Shown here: positions 1 to 9,020 of the stretch, piece after piece
Numbering within the stretch: position 1 is the first letter of the stretch
Layout: each line of letters begins with the position of its first letter
DNA from: Dyella_B nitratireducens
GTDB taxonomy: Bacteria; Pseudomonadota; Gammaproteobacteria; Xanthomonadales; Rhodanobacteraceae
Assembly: GCF_049532905.1 (NCBI RefSeq)
Contig: NZ_CP064032.1
Span: 2,914,001-2,978,000 of the forward strand
Length of the DNA stretch: 64,000 bases
Reading direction: 5' to 3'
The notes under the pieces: generated by a model
What the model saw: only the letters and a program-made list of their open reading frames with translations
Told to the model about the DNA's origin: nothing
Database searches by the model: none
Program-made: the position numbers and the translations under genes

Positions 1-87
1 ATGAGGCTTGGCAGCCTGCTCTTGCGCGTGGATGCCACCTGCGAAAGCGGCCAGCGCGAAAACCCAGTACGCCCGAAATCTTTGCAT
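1..87 (-). CDS. Secreted protein, N-terminal 29 residues only
   Basis: The coding strand runs leftward and leaves the window. The ATG at 87 follows an AGGAGAAC ribosome binding site. The visible residues begin MQRFRAYWVFALAAFAGG and continue through a likely signal-peptidase site after IHA. This looks like a Sec signal peptide for a periplasmic or outer-membrane protein. Nothing of the mature domain is visible, so no function can be given. Confidence 0.6.
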   Translation of the reverse strand, partial: MQRFRAYWVFALAAFAGGIHAQEQAAKPH

Positions 88-377
88 GCTGTTCTCCTGG
101 TCAGATCCCATAAACCGGGCAAAGGATAAGTGCCCGTTATTTTGTTTGTGCGTCACAACCCACGGCCGCTACATGAACCGTTCCCAGCGTCACTTGCGGC
201 CTGCCATCAACCTGCACGGCGTTTGTCATACACTCCGGCCACGGTTGACCGCTGCGACGCGCCAAGCTCATCGGTTGCAGCGGCATCTTTGCGATATCCA
301 TCTTCGCACGCATTCGAGGCTGGCCTGATGTGTGCGACAAACGTTGCATAACGTTGCATAGTGAGGAGGGTAAGTTG

Positions 378-737
378 ATGACTCGCACCCCGCTATACCG
401 ACAGCTTGCTGCGATTGCCATCGCCGTGGCGGTCGTTGCACCTTCCATGCCGGTCCAGGCCCAACATCGCGGTCCGGACCGCGGCTGGCATCGCCCGCCA
501 CCACCACCGCCACCGCGCTGGGATAATCGCCATCGCGATCGTGGCGGCAACAACGCAGGTGTGGCCATCGCCGCCGGCCTGCTCGGCGTGGTGGCCGGCG
601 CCGTCATCGCCAACTCCGCCGCCTCCGCGTCACAGCCGCCGCCGGGCGTGGTTTATCAGTCATCGGCACCGCCTCCTCCTCCTCCGCCCGGTGTGGTCTA
701 TTACGACAATGGCTATCCGCCACAGCAAGGATATTGA
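378..737 (+). CDS. Proline-rich secreted or membrane protein with glycine zipper
   Basis: This 119-aa protein starts at the ATG after GAGGAGGG; an upstream in-frame ATG at 330 lacks such a site. Residues 1-29 form a signal peptide ending PVQAQ. A His/Arg/Pro-rich stretch with seven consecutive prolines follows, then a small-residue hydrophobic segment (AGVAIAAGLLGVVAGAVIA) typical of glycine-zipper proteins, then a second proline run and a Tyr/Gly-rich tail. Such proteins usually sit in the envelope. The function is unknown. It is followed 92 bp later by another exported protein, so the two may be co-expressed. Confidence 0.7.
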   Translation: MTRTPLYRQLAAIAIAVAVVAPSMPVQAQHRGPDRGWHRPPPPPPPRWDNRHRDRGGNNAGVAIAAGLLGVVAGAVIANSAASASQPPPGVVYQSSAPPPPPPPGVVYYDNGYPPQQGY

Positions 738-829
738 GCCAGGGATATTGATTGTCCCTGCGCATCCAGCCACGTCATGCCCTGGTTGGTCCGCTCCTGG
801 ACCGTACTCATGAATCGGAGCTTCCCATC

Positions 830-1369
830 ATGAAAAACCTCTTTAGCAAGGCCGCCTTACCCATCGCGCTATCCCTGGTCCTGCTTGGCGGCACCGCCAT
901 GGCGCAGAGCACGGCACCGGCTTCAGCCGCATCGTCCGCGACCGCGCCGACTGCCAAGAAATCCCATATGCAGAAGCGCATGGATGAGGTGGAACAGCAG
1001 ATCAGCGATTTGCACGAAGAGCTTGGTATCACTGACGCGGAATCCAGTCAGTGGGATGCCTATGCCCAGGTCATGCGCGACAACGCGCAAAACACGGGCA
1101 AAGCACTGCACGAACGTCATCAGCAGATGGAAAGCATGAACGCAGACGACTCCATGAAGTCCTATGCGAAGATCGCCCAGCTCAATGCGGACAACATGCA
1201 GAAACTGTCGTCAGCCTTCAGCTCTCTGTATGCCGTGCTTTCGCCGGAACAAAAGCAAACAGCCGATGAGCTGTTCAAGAATCGTCCGCCGAAGGAGCGG
1301 GGGGGACACGGGGCAAAGGGGAGCAAGGAAAGCAAGCCGGCCAGCACCTCGTCGACAGCCGGCGGCTGA
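830..1369 (+). CDS. Spy/CpxP-like periplasmic LTxxQ-type protein
   Basis: This 179-aa protein has a clear signal peptide (cleavage after AMAQ, about residue 23), then a long, charged, mostly helical region. Residues around LGITDAESSQWDAY and VLSPEQKQTADELF resemble the paired LTxxQ motifs of the Spy/CpxP family, which are periplasmic chaperone or stress-sensor proteins. The C-terminal 25 residues are Gly/Lys/Ser-rich and disordered. The family assignment is by motif only. A strong terminator follows. Confidence 0.7.
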   Translation: MKNLFSKAALPIALSLVLLGGTAMAQSTAPASAASSATAPTAKKSHMQKRMDEVEQQISDLHEELGITDAESSQWDAYAQVMRDNAQNTGKALHERHQQMESMNADDSMKSYAKIAQLNADNMQKLSSAFSSLYAVLSPEQKQTADELFKNRPPKERGGHGAKGSKESKPASTSSTAGG

Positions 1370-1393
1370 CCCGCAGTTTTGCATCTCGCACGC

Positions 1394-1428
1394 AAAGGCC
1401 GGAGGCATCACAGCCTTCGGCCTTTTTG
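1394..1428 (+). terminator. Rho-independent terminator
   Basis: AAAGGCCGGAGGC pairs imperfectly with GCCTTCGGCCTTT across a short loop and is followed by a T-rich tract. It lies 25 bp after the Spy-like gene. Confidence 0.75.
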
Positions 1429-1554
1429 TTTATCTCTGCCGTACCGTGACCACCACTATCCCACCGACCAACGCTGCGCTACGCTGGCCTCGCCCGGTTC
1501 CCCAACCATCTGCCGGGTGCACATCGACATCAACACGTTCGCTCAGGAGGAAGT

Positions 1555-1953
1555 ATGGCTTTCTCTGTTCGTGCATCTAACGACGTCATGGCCCAGATCA
1601 ATGTGACACCGCTGGTCGACGTCATGCTGGTGCTGTTGATCATCTTCATGATCAGCGCGCCGATCATTACGCATAAAACGAAACTGGATTTACCTCAGGG
1701 CTCCACCACACTTACAGAAGCGCCCACCTCCATCCACCTGGCTATTCAAGCGGATGGCGCAATGTACTGGAACGACACGGCTGTCAACCTGGATCAGTTG
1801 AGAACACAGTTGAGCGTTGCCGCGATGCAATCCAAGCAACCGACGCTGGAAATCGATGCGGCGGATGGCGTGGCTTACGACGCCGTAGCAAGGGTGCTGG
1901 CCGACGCAAAGGCGCAAGGATTGGCCAGGATAGACATGTTTGGCGTGCGGTGA
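1555..1953 (+). CDS. exbD: ExbD/TolR-family biopolymer transport protein
   Basis: This 132-aa protein follows a perfect AGGAGG site. It has a short cytoplasmic N-terminus, the motif INVTPLVDVMLVLLIIFM with the conserved Asp of the proton pathway in the single transmembrane helix, and a periplasmic domain to residue 132. ExbD works with ExbB and TonB to energise outer-membrane transport. Here it is an orphan: no exbB or tonB lies beside it, so its partners are elsewhere or it pairs with another motor. A REPIN-like element follows 65 bp downstream. Confidence 0.88.
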   Translation: MAFSVRASNDVMAQINVTPLVDVMLVLLIIFMISAPIITHKTKLDLPQGSTTLTEAPTSIHLAIQADGAMYWNDTAVNLDQLRTQLSVAAMQSKQPTLEIDAADGVAYDAVARVLADAKAQGLARIDMFGVR

Positions 1954-2018
1954 ATCCGTGCGAGATGTCACTGCCACCTCCCTTGATTTCAGGGGAGGTG
2001 GCACTGGGCACGTAGCAC

Positions 2019-2091
2019 GTAGGTTGGGGTGCAAACCCCAACATCGCCAGGCTTGGACACACGTCATGTTGGGGTTTGCACCCCAACCTAC
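2019..2091. repeat. REPIN-like paired hairpin, copy 1
   Basis: GTAGGTTGGGGTGCAAACCC and its near-exact inverse are separated by about 20 bp of variable sequence. Each half also contains its own small palindrome (TTGGGGT/ACCCCAA). It lies between exbD and the dioxygenase gene. Confidence 0.9.
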
Positions 2092-2139
2092 ATATTGCGA
2101 ACAGGCAGGAACGGCAGGCGCCGGCTGTACAATTCCTCC

Positions 2140-2874
2140 ATGCAAAAGCGCATCGATTCACCTATCCCAACGCTATTCGACGCCATGGAGCACGACGGCT
2201 TCGCCTTCGTCACCGCAGATGTCATGCAACCGCTGCTGCAAGCGTCAGGCGAACTGTCGGATTGGAACGCCTTCACCGCAAGCTGGAGTCAGCTCGGCCC
2301 CGATCCCTACCTTGCCGCCACCGGGCGGCAACGGCGTCGGCGCCATGCCACCTATGCCGCTACCGCACACGGCAAGGTCGAGCTTGCGCCACATCAACCG
2401 CATTACCAGTCACTGCAATACAACCGCCTGCAAGGCGATATCGAGCGCTGGTTCGAACCGGTCGAGCCGGACGTTGCAAACGGTGCGAGCCTGCGCACCA
2501 TCCTTGCGTTCTGCAATGGTTTTTTCAGCTCGCTGGCGCCCGGCATCGCCACTTGGCACGTGGAAGTGCACCAGTTCCGCATCGAAGCAAGTTCCACTGA
2601 AGCGGGCGAACCCACGCCCGAAGGCAGTCACCGCGATGGCGTGGATTTCGTGCTGGTGCTGCTGATCGATCGCCACAACATCGCCAGCGGCACCACCACC
2701 ATCCACGCGCCGGATGGCAAGCCACTGGGCGATTTCACCCTTACCCATCCGTTCGACTCGGCGTTGATCCATGATCCGCGCGTCTTCCATGGCGTAACGC
2801 CGGTGACACCACTGGTAGCCGGCGAGCCTGCGCATCGTGATGTGCTGGTGGTGACCTTTCACGCCAAGCCGTGA
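2140..2874 (+). CDS. 2OG-Fe(II) dioxygenase family protein (BsmA/PF10014-like)
   Basis: The ATG at 2140 gives 244 aa; longer readings run through the upstream repeat. The C-terminal half carries EGSHRDGVDFV (His and Asp iron ligands) and, about 60 residues later, HDPRVFHGVTPV with the distal His. A basic residue near the end (AHRD) could bind 2-oxoglutarate. This pattern fits small 2OG-Fe dioxygenases that hydroxylate free amino acids or related small molecules. The substrate cannot be read from the sequence. It is convergent with the phosphoesterase gene, with a REPIN-like element between the two stop codons. Confidence 0.75.
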   Translation: MQKRIDSPIPTLFDAMEHDGFAFVTADVMQPLLQASGELSDWNAFTASWSQLGPDPYLAATGRQRRRRHATYAATAHGKVELAPHQPHYQSLQYNRLQGDIERWFEPVEPDVANGASLRTILAFCNGFFSSLAPGIATWHVEVHQFRIEASSTEAGEPTPEGSHRDGVDFVLVLLIDRHNIASGTTTIHAPDGKPLGDFTLTHPFDSALIHDPRVFHGVTPVTPLVAGEPAHRDVLVVTFHAKP

Positions 2875-2882
2875 CGCAAACC

Positions 2883-2955
2883 GTAGGTTGGGGTGCAAAC
2901 CCCAACATGACGTGTGTCCAAGCATGGTGATGTTGGGGTTTGCACCCCAACCTAC
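2883..2955. repeat. REPIN-like paired hairpin, copy 2
   Basis: This fills the 82-bp gap between two convergent genes almost exactly, so it could act as a bidirectional terminator or mRNA-stabilising hairpin. Both 26-bp halves are intact. Confidence 0.9.
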
Positions 2956-2956
2956 A

Positions 2957-4390
2957 TCACTGCTTGCGATGCGCCTTCCACGCATCCACCCGCTGTTTGA
3001 TATACCGGTCGTAGTCGTCAGACGTTTCCAGCTTCGCAATACCTGGCTGCGCGCCAGGTGCAGGGTCAGGCATCGGCAAATGCGCGGCCAGTTCCGCATA
3101 CACCTGCTGCAGATGCGAAGGCTTGTTCGCCGAAGGATTCGTGCCCTTCGACTGCGGCACGGCCACGCCGGATAGCGGATCGTCGGTGCGTGCCGCCGTA
3201 AGGCTGAGCACCGCACTCACATCCGGCGCCGCAGCATCGCGCGCCGTCAGCGCAGGCACGTTCCAGCGCAACTCTACGGTTTTCAGAATCGACGTGTGAT
3301 CGAACGGTATCGCGCTCGATGTACGAAATACCGTTCCGGCCGGAATCAGTGGCGAGATCAACAACGTGGGCACACGCGGTCCGAAACGCTTGAAATCGAA
3401 TCCGTATTCGCCTGCCGAACTGTCCGGCGGCACGGCATTGGTGGGCGGAGAGACGTGGTCATAGCAGCCGCCGTGCTCGTCATAGGTGATGATCAACAAC
3501 GTCTGACTCCACGATGGACTGTTGCGTAGCGCGTAATACACGTCGTGGATGAACTGCTCACCGAGCGCAACGTCGTAGTTGGGATGCTGGCTGTTGCCGC
3601 TGGAACCCCAGCTCGGCTCGAGGAAGACGTACGACGGCAGCGAGCCGTTCGCCGCATCCGATTGGAAATCCGTGAACTGCCCGAAATAGGTGTCAGCCAG
3701 ATTGGTGATGTCGGTAAAAGTTTGCCGGGTCAGCGGCTCGGCGTTGTAGCCGTAGATTTTCCAGCTGATGTTCTGCTTGCTGAGTGCGCCGAAGATACTG
3801 GGCGCCGTGAAGGTTTTGGTCTTGTCGTCCATGTGGCCTTGCGACGTGGCCGCATGGGCGAACGCGCGATTGGGCAAGGTTTCCGTCGGCACCGAGCCGT
3901 ACCAGTGATCACATACCGCAAAACCACGCGCCAGCGCGGAGAGCACCGGCAAGGTCTGCGGCGTGTGCATGCCCATGATGTCGTTGGCGGTCGTGCCGGG
4001 CAGAATGGAATAGCCTTTGCTCTTCGACTCCCAGCTCAAGGTGTAAGCGAAATTGGTGACGAAGCCTTGACCGGTTGCCACCGGGGGTGTCGGCGCCGTA
4101 TTGCTGCCGAACAGCTGCGAATTCGTCGCGGTATAGCCTTCGCCAGGATCGGCGCCCGGCATGAAATACGTGCTGCTGGTGCCACCTTGGATCTTGAACA
4201 CACTTACCGCCGTGCCACTGGCATCCGGATTCGATTCGTTGCCGGTGAGCCCTTCATACGCTTGCCCTGCCGGCGAAACATTGCCGGCATCGGTATAGAG
4301 AAAACCGAGCATATGATCGAAAGAGCGATTCTCCAGCATCAAGACAACGATGTGGTTGATCGCAGACAGCGAGTTGCTGGAAGTCGCCAT
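2957..4390 (-). CDS. Phosphoesterase-family protein (acid phosphatase / phospholipase C type)
   Basis: This protein of about 477 aa belongs to the phosphoesterase superfamily with AcpA and non-haemolytic phospholipase C. The N-terminus carries the hallmark metal-site motif LMLENRSFDHMLGF. Further on are ITYDEHGGCYDHV and RFGPRVPTLLISP, both typical of the family. Homologues hydrolyse phosphate monoesters or phosphodiesters, often outside the cytoplasm. No convincing signal peptide is visible here. The start is chosen at MATSSNS because the family motif follows closely; an upstream ATG at 4423 would add 11 residues. Confidence 0.85.
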   Translation of the reverse strand: MATSSNSLSAINHIVVLMLENRSFDHMLGFLYTDAGNVSPAGQAYEGLTGNESNPDASGTAVSVFKIQGGTSSTYFMPGADPGEGYTATNSQLFGSNTAPTPPVATGQGFVTNFAYTLSWESKSKGYSILPGTTANDIMGMHTPQTLPVLSALARGFAVCDHWYGSVPTETLPNRAFAHAATSQGHMDDKTKTFTAPSIFGALSKQNISWKIYGYNAEPLTRQTFTDITNLADTYFGQFTDFQSDAANGSLPSYVFLEPSWGSSGNSQHPNYDVALGEQFIHDVYYALRNSPSWSQTLLIITYDEHGGCYDHVSPPTNAVPPDSSAGEYGFDFKRFGPRVPTLLISPLIPAGTVFRTSSAIPFDHTSILKTVELRWNVPALTARDAAAPDVSAVLSLTAARTDDPLSGVAVPQSKGTNPSANKPSHLQQVYAELAAHLPMPDPAPGAQPGIAKLETSDDYDRYIKQRVDAWKAHRKQ

Positions 4391-4505
4391 GACGTGCAGC
4401 CTCGTGTGTGAAGGGAATGTCATTGCGCTCGCGCGCGTCTATCTCATTGAGCAGCGCTACCTTAGTGAATCACGATGACAGTTTTCCGCGAACGCGGTTC
4501 GCGAT

Positions 4506-5408
4506 TCAGACACGATCCAGATATGGCGCAAGGGTATTCGCCAGCCAATCCATGAACACCTGCACGCGTACCGAAAGGTTGCGCCGGTGCGCATACAGCA
4601 GCGATACCGGCATCGGTTCGGCTTCGTATTGCGGCAACACTTCAACCAGACGCCCGGAACGCAACCAATGTGCAACGCCCTCTCTGGGCGTCTGCGTGAT
4701 ACCCAAACCAGCCAGGCATCCGCTGGCATACGCTTCGACACCGTTGACCGTCAGCACGCCTTGCATCGGCATGTAGTGGCAACGCGAACCTTCCATGTAT
4801 TCGAAACCGGGCGGTCGTTGTCCCAGCACGGAGACGTAATGGATCAGCTTGTGATGCGCCAAATCCTCCAGCGTCTGCGGCACACCGTGTTCCTCCAGAT
4901 AAGCGGAGCTCGCGCAGTTGACGATGCGGTACTGCCCCAGTGGCCTGGCGATCAAATTGGAATCGGTGAGCGTGCCCACACGCACCACGCAATCAAAACC
5001 CTCTGCCACCACATCCACACGGCGGTCGGTGCAACTCAACTCCACCTGGATGCCCGGGTGTTCACGTAGAAATTGCGGCAGATGCTCGATGACGCGCCTG
5101 GCGACACCGCTGTTCGTGTCCACGCGCAAGCGTCCGCTCAACGCTTGCGGCGCCTGCTGGAACATCGTGCTCAACTCGTCCAGATCCGCCAGCACGTCCT
5201 TGCAGCGCTCGTAGTAACGCTGGCCGTCTTGCGTCAATTGCACGCGGCGCGTCGTCCGGTGCAAGAGTTGCGTGCCGAGCTGCGCCTCCAGGTGCTGTAC
5301 GGCGGTGGAGGCACTGGCCTTGGGCAGGCCCAGGCTATCGGCTGCCTTGGTGAAACTGGCCAGTTCCGCCACCCGCACGAAGATGTGCATGGCCTCGATC
5401 CGGTTCAT
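4506..5408 (-). CDS. LysR-family transcriptional regulator
   Basis: This 300-aa protein has an N-terminal winged helix-turn-helix (residues about 1-60: MNRIEAMHIFVRVAE, SFTKAADSLGLPKASAST, LLHRTTRRVQLTQDG) and a substrate-binding domain with SGRLRVDTNSG. It is most like the CrgA/DsdC-type LysR subgroup. The start at 5408 follows GAGGCGAG; an in-frame ATG at 5435 is the alternative. It is divergent from the SDR gene at 5536, the usual layout when a LysR protein controls its neighbour. Confidence 0.92.
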   Translation of the reverse strand: MNRIEAMHIFVRVAELASFTKAADSLGLPKASASTAVQHLEAQLGTQLLHRTTRRVQLTQDGQRYYERCKDVLADLDELSTMFQQAPQALSGRLRVDTNSGVARRVIEHLPQFLREHPGIQVELSCTDRRVDVVAEGFDCVVRVGTLTDSNLIARPLGQYRIVNCASSAYLEEHGVPQTLEDLAHHKLIHYVSVLGQRPPGFEYMEGSRCHYMPMQGVLTVNGVEAYASGCLAGLGITQTPREGVAHWLRSGRLVEVLPQYEAEPMPVSLLYAHRRNLSVRVQVFMDWLANTLAPYLDRV

Positions 5409-5535
5409 CGCTCGCCTCGCCCGATTGTTCGCCATTTACGAACACAGCACTCATGATCGGACGATTTATACGCGGAGTACAGATCAATATCCTGCTCGCC
5501 GTTGGTTCCCTCCCTTAGGTTCGAAGGAGACACTC

Positions 5536-6315
5536 ATGAGCACGAATTCGCCTATCCATAACGCCCCCATCGCCCTGATCACCGGCGGCAGCCGCGGCCT
5601 TGGCAAGAGCATGGCGCTGAAGCTGGCCGAACACGGTACCGATGTGGTGCTGACCTATCGCTCCAACCAGGCCGAGGCGAATGCCGTGGTCGAGCGTATC
5701 CACAAGCTTGGCCGCCGCGCGGTCGCCCTGCCGCTGGACGTGGGCAAGGCTTCCAGCTTCACCTCCTTCGCCGAACAGTTGCGCGTGGTGCTGAAGGAGT
5801 CATGGCAACGCAATCGCTTCGACTATCTGGTCAACAACGCGGGCATCGGCATCCATGCCGGCTTCGCGGAGACCACCGAAGCGCAGTTCGACGAATTGGT
5901 GAACATTCATTTCAAGGGCACGTTCTTCCTGACTCAGACGCTGCTGCCGTTGATCGAAGATGGCGGACGCATCCTCAACGTCTCCAGCGGCCTGGCACGC
6001 TTTGCTTTGCCCGGCTACTCGGCCTATGCGTCGATGAAGGGCGCGATCGAAGTGCTGACGCGCTATCTCGCCAAGGAACTGGGCCCACGCCGCATCGCCG
6101 TCAACACACTCGCTCCCGGCGCCATCGAGACCGACTTCGGCGGCGGCACGGTGCGTGACAACGCGGACGTGAATGCCTACGTCGCTTCGCAGACGGCGCT
6201 GGGGCGCGTGGGTTTGCCGGACGATATCGGCGGCGTGGTGGCCATGTTGCTGTCGAAGGACAGCGGATGGATCAATGCACAGCGGATCGAAGCATCAGGC
6301 GGTATGTTCGTCTGA
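5536..6315 (+). CDS. SDR-family NAD(P)-dependent oxidoreductase
   Basis: This 259-aa classical short-chain dehydrogenase has the cofactor motif GGSRGLGK, the NNAGIG motif, a Ser-Tyr-Lys triad (VSSGLAR, then YSAYASMKG) and a PGAIETDF loop. It resembles FabG-like 3-ketoreductases, but the substrate is unknown. GAAGGAGA precedes the ATG. It is probably controlled by the divergent LysR regulator. A REPIN-like element begins 6 bp after the stop. Confidence 0.92.
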   Translation: MSTNSPIHNAPIALITGGSRGLGKSMALKLAEHGTDVVLTYRSNQAEANAVVERIHKLGRRAVALPLDVGKASSFTSFAEQLRVVLKESWQRNRFDYLVNNAGIGIHAGFAETTEAQFDELVNIHFKGTFFLTQTLLPLIEDGGRILNVSSGLARFALPGYSAYASMKGAIEVLTRYLAKELGPRRIAVNTLAPGAIETDFGGGTVRDNADVNAYVASQTALGRVGLPDDIGGVVAMLLSKDSGWINAQRIEASGGMFV

Positions 6316-6320
6316 GCTTC

Positions 6321-6393
6321 GTAGGTTGGGGTGCGAACCCCAACATCGCCATGCCTGTTATCGCGACAGGTTGGGGTTTGCACCCCAACCTAC
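6321..6393. repeat. REPIN-like paired hairpin, copy 3
   Basis: The left half has one change in the core (GTGCGAACC). It follows the SDR stop codon by 6 bp. Confidence 0.9.
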
Positions 6394-6525
6394 GTTTGCC
6401 ATTCGCAGGCATGACGATAGGGGCGTTACCAGCCTTCCAGGAATTTCTGTAATTCCTTCGCCGACAAAGCGCATGTAACCCAATCGGTGTACCTTCTTCC
6501 TCCTGACACCAAGAGGGATTAGGTC

Positions 6526-8502
6526 GTGGTCAGCTACAGCCCAGCGCATATCACTCCCAGCCGCGAGCAAGCGCTGCATGCGCTCTACGAAGCGGCCGAA
6601 CTCGAACACTGTCTGATGTGCACCTACCTCTACGCGGCGTTCTCGCTGAAGTCGTCGGTAGACGAAGGCGTGACGGCAGAGCAGCTCGAAGCGATCACGC
6701 GCTGGAGGCACAACATCCTGCAGGTGGCCATCGAAGAAATGGGCCATCTGATGTCGGTGTGGAATATCACCATCGCGCTGGGTGGGGCGCCACGTGTGGG
6801 ACGCTCCAATTTCCCCCTCGATCCCGGCTACCTGCCGGCCGGCGTGGTGGTGAAGCTGGCACCGTTCAATATGGCGACGCTGCAGCACTTCATCTACCTG
6901 GAGCGCCCGGCAGGATCCACCGAACCCGATGGCGCAGGCTTCGAGCCCGAACGCCATTTCGTACGCGGCGCAGACGGTCCGCGCCTTACGCCGATGGGCC
7001 TCAATTACGACACCGTTGGCGAGTTCTATCAGACCTTGGGCACGGGTTTGCGCCGGCTGGTGGAAGCACATGGTGAAGCGGGCGCGATGTGCGGCAATCC
7101 TGCCTTGCAACTGTCCAGCGCCGAGGTATCGCTGCCCGGCGCGAAGAAGGTGATTTGCCTGAAAACCGCCTTGGCCGCGTTCGAGTCCATCATCACGCAG
7201 GGCGAGGGCGCGCTGGAGAATACGGAGAATTCGCATTACCAGCGTTTCGCAGCAATCCGCACGGAATACCAGGCGCTGCTCACCGCCGATCCTTCCTTCA
7301 AGCCGGCGTTCCCGGCGGCGACCAATCCAGTATTCCGCCGGCCGCCACGGCCCGAAGGCCGCGTATGGCTGGAAGATGCCGATGCGATCGCTACCGTCGA
7401 TGTCGCCAATAGCGCCTACGGACTGATGCAGCGGCTGCTCGCTTATACCTATTCCATACCGCAACCGGACCCGGACAAGAACCTTTCGCTCGAACTCGGC
7501 ATCGGCTTGATGCGTGCCTTGGTGCCCTTGGCCGAACGTGCGGCGCGGCTGCCGGCTGGCCCTTCAAATCCGGATTGCCATGCAGGGGTGACGTTCATCA
7601 CCCTGCGCGATACCGCGCCGCTGCCACCTGGCCCAAGCGCGGGGCGTTTCTTCCGCGAGCGCTTCCAGCAGCTGACAGAAGCGGCCGAACGCTTGAGCGC
7701 GTCGGGCGATGCACGCACCATCACGGCGGCACGAGTACTTGCTGGCCTTTCCAGGCAGGCCGAAGAAGGTTTCGACCTTTCCCGTCCTGCACCGTCAGCC
7801 GTTGTTACCGAGCAAACAGCAGCGACGCCCGCCTCAGCTGCACCAAGCACCACGAACGACGGCATCGAGCAAGTCGAAGGCGACAAGCTGACGCTGATGT
7901 TCGAAGCCAAGCGATGCATCCACGCGCGCTTCTGCGTGACCGGTGCACCCAAGGTTTTCCTGGCCAATGTGAAAGGCCCGTGGCTCCATCCCGATGCGAT
8001 GGATGTGGAGCGCCTGGCGGACATTGCGCATGCGTGCCCGTCCGGCGCCATTCAATACAAAAGGCGCGATGGGCGTCCGGACGAATCCGCGCCACCCGTG
8101 AATCTGGCAGCGACACGCGAAGCAGGACCGTATGCGTTTCGCGGTGATCTGCGCCTGAGCGGCAAACCTGCGGGATTCCGCGCCACGCTATGCCGCTGCG
8201 GCGCGTCGAAGAACAAGCCCTTCTGCGACGGCTCGCATCACGACATCGGTTTCACCGCCAGCGGCGAACCGCCAACCGGCAACGCTACCGATGATTTGGC
8301 CGCGCGTGACGGCCCGTTGCGGATCGATCCGCAATTGAACGGTCCGTTGTGCGTGCGCGGCAATCTGGAAATCATCAGCGGCACGGGCCGCATGGTGGCG
8401 CGCGTTACCAGCACGTACCTGTGCCGCTGCGGGCATAGCCAGAACAAACCGTTCTGCGACGGCAGTCACGCCAAGGTGGGATTCACCGCCGACGGCGCGT
8501 GA
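6526..8502 (+). CDS. Ferritin-like / divergent [4Fe-4S] / twin CDGSH fusion protein
   Basis: This 658-aa protein combines three redox modules. Residues about 10-320 form a VioB-type ferritin-like domain with carboxylate/His pairs (AAELEHCLMCTYLY, EEMGHLMSVWN) suited to a di-iron site. Residues about 455-515 form a divergent 4Fe-4S ferredoxin-like segment (KRCIHARFCV and HACPSGAIQY). Two CDGSH modules follow, at about 555-580 and 630-655 (LCRCGASKNKPFCDGSHH and LCRCGHSQNKPFCDGSHA), each with three Cys and one His for a [2Fe-2S] cluster. The start is GTG after AGAGGGA. Its role is probably redox chemistry on an unknown small molecule; no pathway neighbour identifies it. Confidence 0.85.
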   Translation: MVSYSPAHITPSREQALHALYEAAELEHCLMCTYLYAAFSLKSSVDEGVTAEQLEAITRWRHNILQVAIEEMGHLMSVWNITIALGGAPRVGRSNFPLDPGYLPAGVVVKLAPFNMATLQHFIYLERPAGSTEPDGAGFEPERHFVRGADGPRLTPMGLNYDTVGEFYQTLGTGLRRLVEAHGEAGAMCGNPALQLSSAEVSLPGAKKVICLKTALAAFESIITQGEGALENTENSHYQRFAAIRTEYQALLTADPSFKPAFPAATNPVFRRPPRPEGRVWLEDADAIATVDVANSAYGLMQRLLAYTYSIPQPDPDKNLSLELGIGLMRALVPLAERAARLPAGPSNPDCHAGVTFITLRDTAPLPPGPSAGRFFRERFQQLTEAAERLSASGDARTITAARVLAGLSRQAEEGFDLSRPAPSAVVTEQTAATPASAAPSTTNDGIEQVEGDKLTLMFEAKRCIHARFCVTGAPKVFLANVKGPWLHPDAMDVERLADIAHACPSGAIQYKRRDGRPDESAPPVNLAATREAGPYAFRGDLRLSGKPAGFRATLCRCGASKNKPFCDGSHHDIGFTASGEPPTGNATDDLAARDGPLRIDPQLNGPLCVRGNLEIISGTGRMVARVTSTYLCRCGHSQNKPFCDGSHAKVGFTADGA

Positions 8503-8664
8503 TCAGTCTTCTTCCTTGCAGCGCTGGTTGTCTTCGCCGGTGTCGTTCAAGGCATCGCCGCTGGCGTTGGTATCTTCCAGGCGCTGCGGTGGACCACGGC
8601 GTTTGCGCGGATCGTAGGGTTCGCCGGCTTCGCGGCGTTCGTCATGTTGATTGGGAGCAGGCAT
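8503..8664 (-). CDS. Small acidic hydrophilic protein (53 aa), unknown
   Basis: The ATG at 8664 is preceded by GAGGAGCC at good spacing. The product begins MPAPNQHDERREAGEPYDP and is rich in Asp, Glu, Arg and Pro, with no hydrophobic core, so it is probably disordered. It ends back-to-back with the convergent fusion gene. No family is recognised; the ribosome binding site is the main support. Confidence 0.5.
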   Translation of the reverse strand: MPAPNQHDERREAGEPYDPRKRRGPPQRLEDTNASGDALNDTGEDNQRCKEED

Positions 8665-9020
8665 GGCTGGCTCCTCTTGTGCTTGCGATGGGAGATAACT
8701 ATCCAACCGGCATGCGGAAGGCTTGGTACTAGTTGCGCAAAGAATCTGTGCAGAGCGCACTATTTCCCTCCGGGGACCTGATTAGTACCGTGCCTCAGCG
8801 GGCTCTCACGGTGACTTCCCTCTGCGGCAACGCGTAGGTTGGGGTGCAAACCCCAACATGGCTGTGCGTGCAGAGAGGATGCCGTTGGGGTTTTCACCCC
8901 AACCTACGAACTCACTTCCCCCGGGAGGAAGCGGGCCCCAAAACACCCTCCCTGCGGAAGCGCATGGTCCCTCTCCCCCTTTAGAATGGCGCCCTTGTCT
9001 CCATCCGGTGAGGGTTATTC
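8665..9020. other. Intergenic region before fabV
   Basis: These 356 bp hold REPIN copy 4 and presumably the fabV promoter. No gene is visible. Confidence 0.6.
8834..8907. repeat. REPIN-like paired hairpin, copy 4
   Basis: The right half is slightly degenerate (GTTGGGGTTTTCACCCC). It lies upstream of fabV. Confidence 0.88.

Noticed and set aside
137..613. A 158-codon minus-strand frame opposite the Pro-rich secreted protein
   Set aside because: It is a shadow: proline codons on the plus strand read as glycine runs here, and there is no ribosome site.
3545..4411. A 288-codon plus-strand frame inside the phosphoesterase gene
   Set aside because: Arg-rich shadow of the minus-strand gene, which carries the ENRSFDHM motif.
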